Origin: Ignavibacteria bacterium
GTDB taxonomy: Bacteria > Bacteroidota > Ignavibacteria > UBA10030 > SZUA-254
Length of the DNA: 7,578 nucleotides
Direction of reading: 5' to 3'
NCBI GenBank assembly: GCA_005877655.1
Contig: VBOC01000146.1
Span: forward strand, 1 to 7,578
Part shown: positions 7,032-7,578 of the stretch, one piece after another
Position numbering within the stretch: position 1 is the first letter of the stretch
Layout: each line of letters begins with the position of its first letter
Program-made: the position numbers and the translations under genes
Notes under the pieces: model-generated
The model's input: only the letters and a program-made list of their open reading frames with translations
Database searches by the model: none
What the model was told of the DNA's origin: nothing

Positions 7032-7578
7032 TTAAAATCTCCAGCGCACTCCGAAGTCGCCGGTCAACCCGTACAACTGCTCGGATGCCGGAACTCCGGT
7101 AGGTGCGTGAATGACACTCACATCAGTTGTCTTGCTCAGGTTGTTCAGATCGCCGTACAGTTGAATTCCGAGCAGTGGCGCCGGCAAATCATGTTTGACC
7201 GATATATCCCAACGCGTGCTGGCTGCAGTGGATGTGTACAATTGCAGCCACCCCGGCGATTTACCCACGGGGACACCGGTGAAGATGTCGGCCTGATAGA
7301 GCATCGAGAGGCGAATTGAAAAGCCAAGATAGTCATACCCGGCCGATACGTTGAGTATCTTGTTAGGCTGATAGAGAAGCGGTGCCGTATAAGTTGTATC
7401 CACAGGTACTAATGGGGAAAAACGGTTCGGTCTTAGATAGATGACGTAAGGGTAGCCCGAGTTCGAGAAGACATGCGTGTAGTTGATATTGAAGACTAAC
7501 CCGTCCAGGGGATGGGGCAAGTACCAAAAATGTGTCTGCCAGTCAAGCTCCATTCCATAATTGTCTATCCTCACAGGG
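7032..7578 (-). CDS. TonB-dependent receptor, C-terminal part of the barrel (cut by window edge)
   Basis: The frame is open from the right edge to the TAA at 7034-7032; 181 residues of the C-terminus are present. They form alternating beta strands of an outer-membrane barrel: NYGMELDWQTHFWYLP, LVFNINYTHVFS, ILNVSAGYDYLGFSIRLSML, IQLYGDLNNLSKTTDV, and the last strand LTGDFGVRWRF with the terminal aromatic residue needed for BAM insertion. The N-aromatic-G-x-E-L-D-W-Q motif and the loop turn D-x-N-N-L are common in TonB receptors of the FCB group. The plug and the TonB box would lie outside the window, so the substrate cannot be told; a SusC-type carbohydrate role is not shown. A GTG at 7574 is only an internal codon and not the start. 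No terminator hairpin with a T run follows the stop, so read-through into the T9SS gene 150 bases on is possible. Confidence 0.8.
   Translation of the reverse strand, partial: PVRIDNYGMELDWQTHFWYLPHPLDGLVFNINYTHVFSNSGYPYVIYLRPNRFSPLVPVDTTYTAPLLYQPNKILNVSAGYDYLGFSIRLSMLYQADIFTGVPVGKSPGWLQLYTSTAASTRWDISVKHDLPAPLLGIQLYGDLNNLSKTTDVSVIHAPTGVPASEQLYGLTGDFGVRWRF

Noticed and set aside
1..7578. Insertion sequences, CRISPR arrays, tRNA or rRNA genes, phage-defence genes
   Set aside because: Read on both strands: no regularly spaced repeats, no transposase, and no RNA-gene patterns were found.

Overview
The window looks like chromosomal DNA of a Gram-negative bacterium of the Bacteroidota/Ignavibacteriota (FCB) group, at roughly even base composition. 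The reasons are a C-terminal type IX secretion (T9SS) sorting domain containing YPNPFNPS, a TonB-dependent outer-membrane receptor, a sensor propeller of the Reg_prop kind and a large Asp-box (VPS10/BNR) propeller protein. The one clear promoter is a classical TTGACA-17-TATATT box, not the TTTG/TAnnTTTG type of true Bacteroidetes. This fits a deeper branch such as Ignavibacteria, but it is an inference and no species can be named.

All intact genes read on the minus strand, so the order of transcription is from right to left. At the right edge is the C-terminal end of a TonB-dependent receptor (7032-7578, 5' end outside the window). A 150-base spacer with unusual ribosome-binding-like sequence separates it from a secreted beta-helix protein with a T9SS tail (5139-6881), which ends in a strong hairpin terminator (5079-5114). 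Next comes a regulatory stretch of about 340 bases with a 12-base palindrome, a near-consensus sigma70 promoter (4967-4995) and a leader of about 210 bases. It drives a two-gene unit: a LolA/RseB-like periplasmic protein (3999-4748) followed 14 bases later by a 1044-residue Asp-box propeller protein (850-3984). The left edge holds the N-terminal 192 residues of a periplasmic propeller sensor (1-577, continuing out of the window).

Between the two propeller genes lies a plus-strand remnant of a radical SAM protein (586-843). It is open for about 86 codons and carries the family's GTEP and TSNG motifs, but has no start codon and none of the cysteine motif. It begins only about 9 bases from the start codon of the sensor gene, so this looks like an old recombination junction.

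The common theme is the cell envelope: export across the outer membrane (T9SS cargo), uptake (TonB receptor), periplasmic lipid- or lipoprotein-binding (LolA fold), and sensing or binding by beta-propellers. I see no mobile element, CRISPR array, RNA gene or clearly new multi-gene system. The most unusual points are the radical SAM scar, the architecture of the promoter/leader region, and the start-stop element ahead of the T9SS gene.
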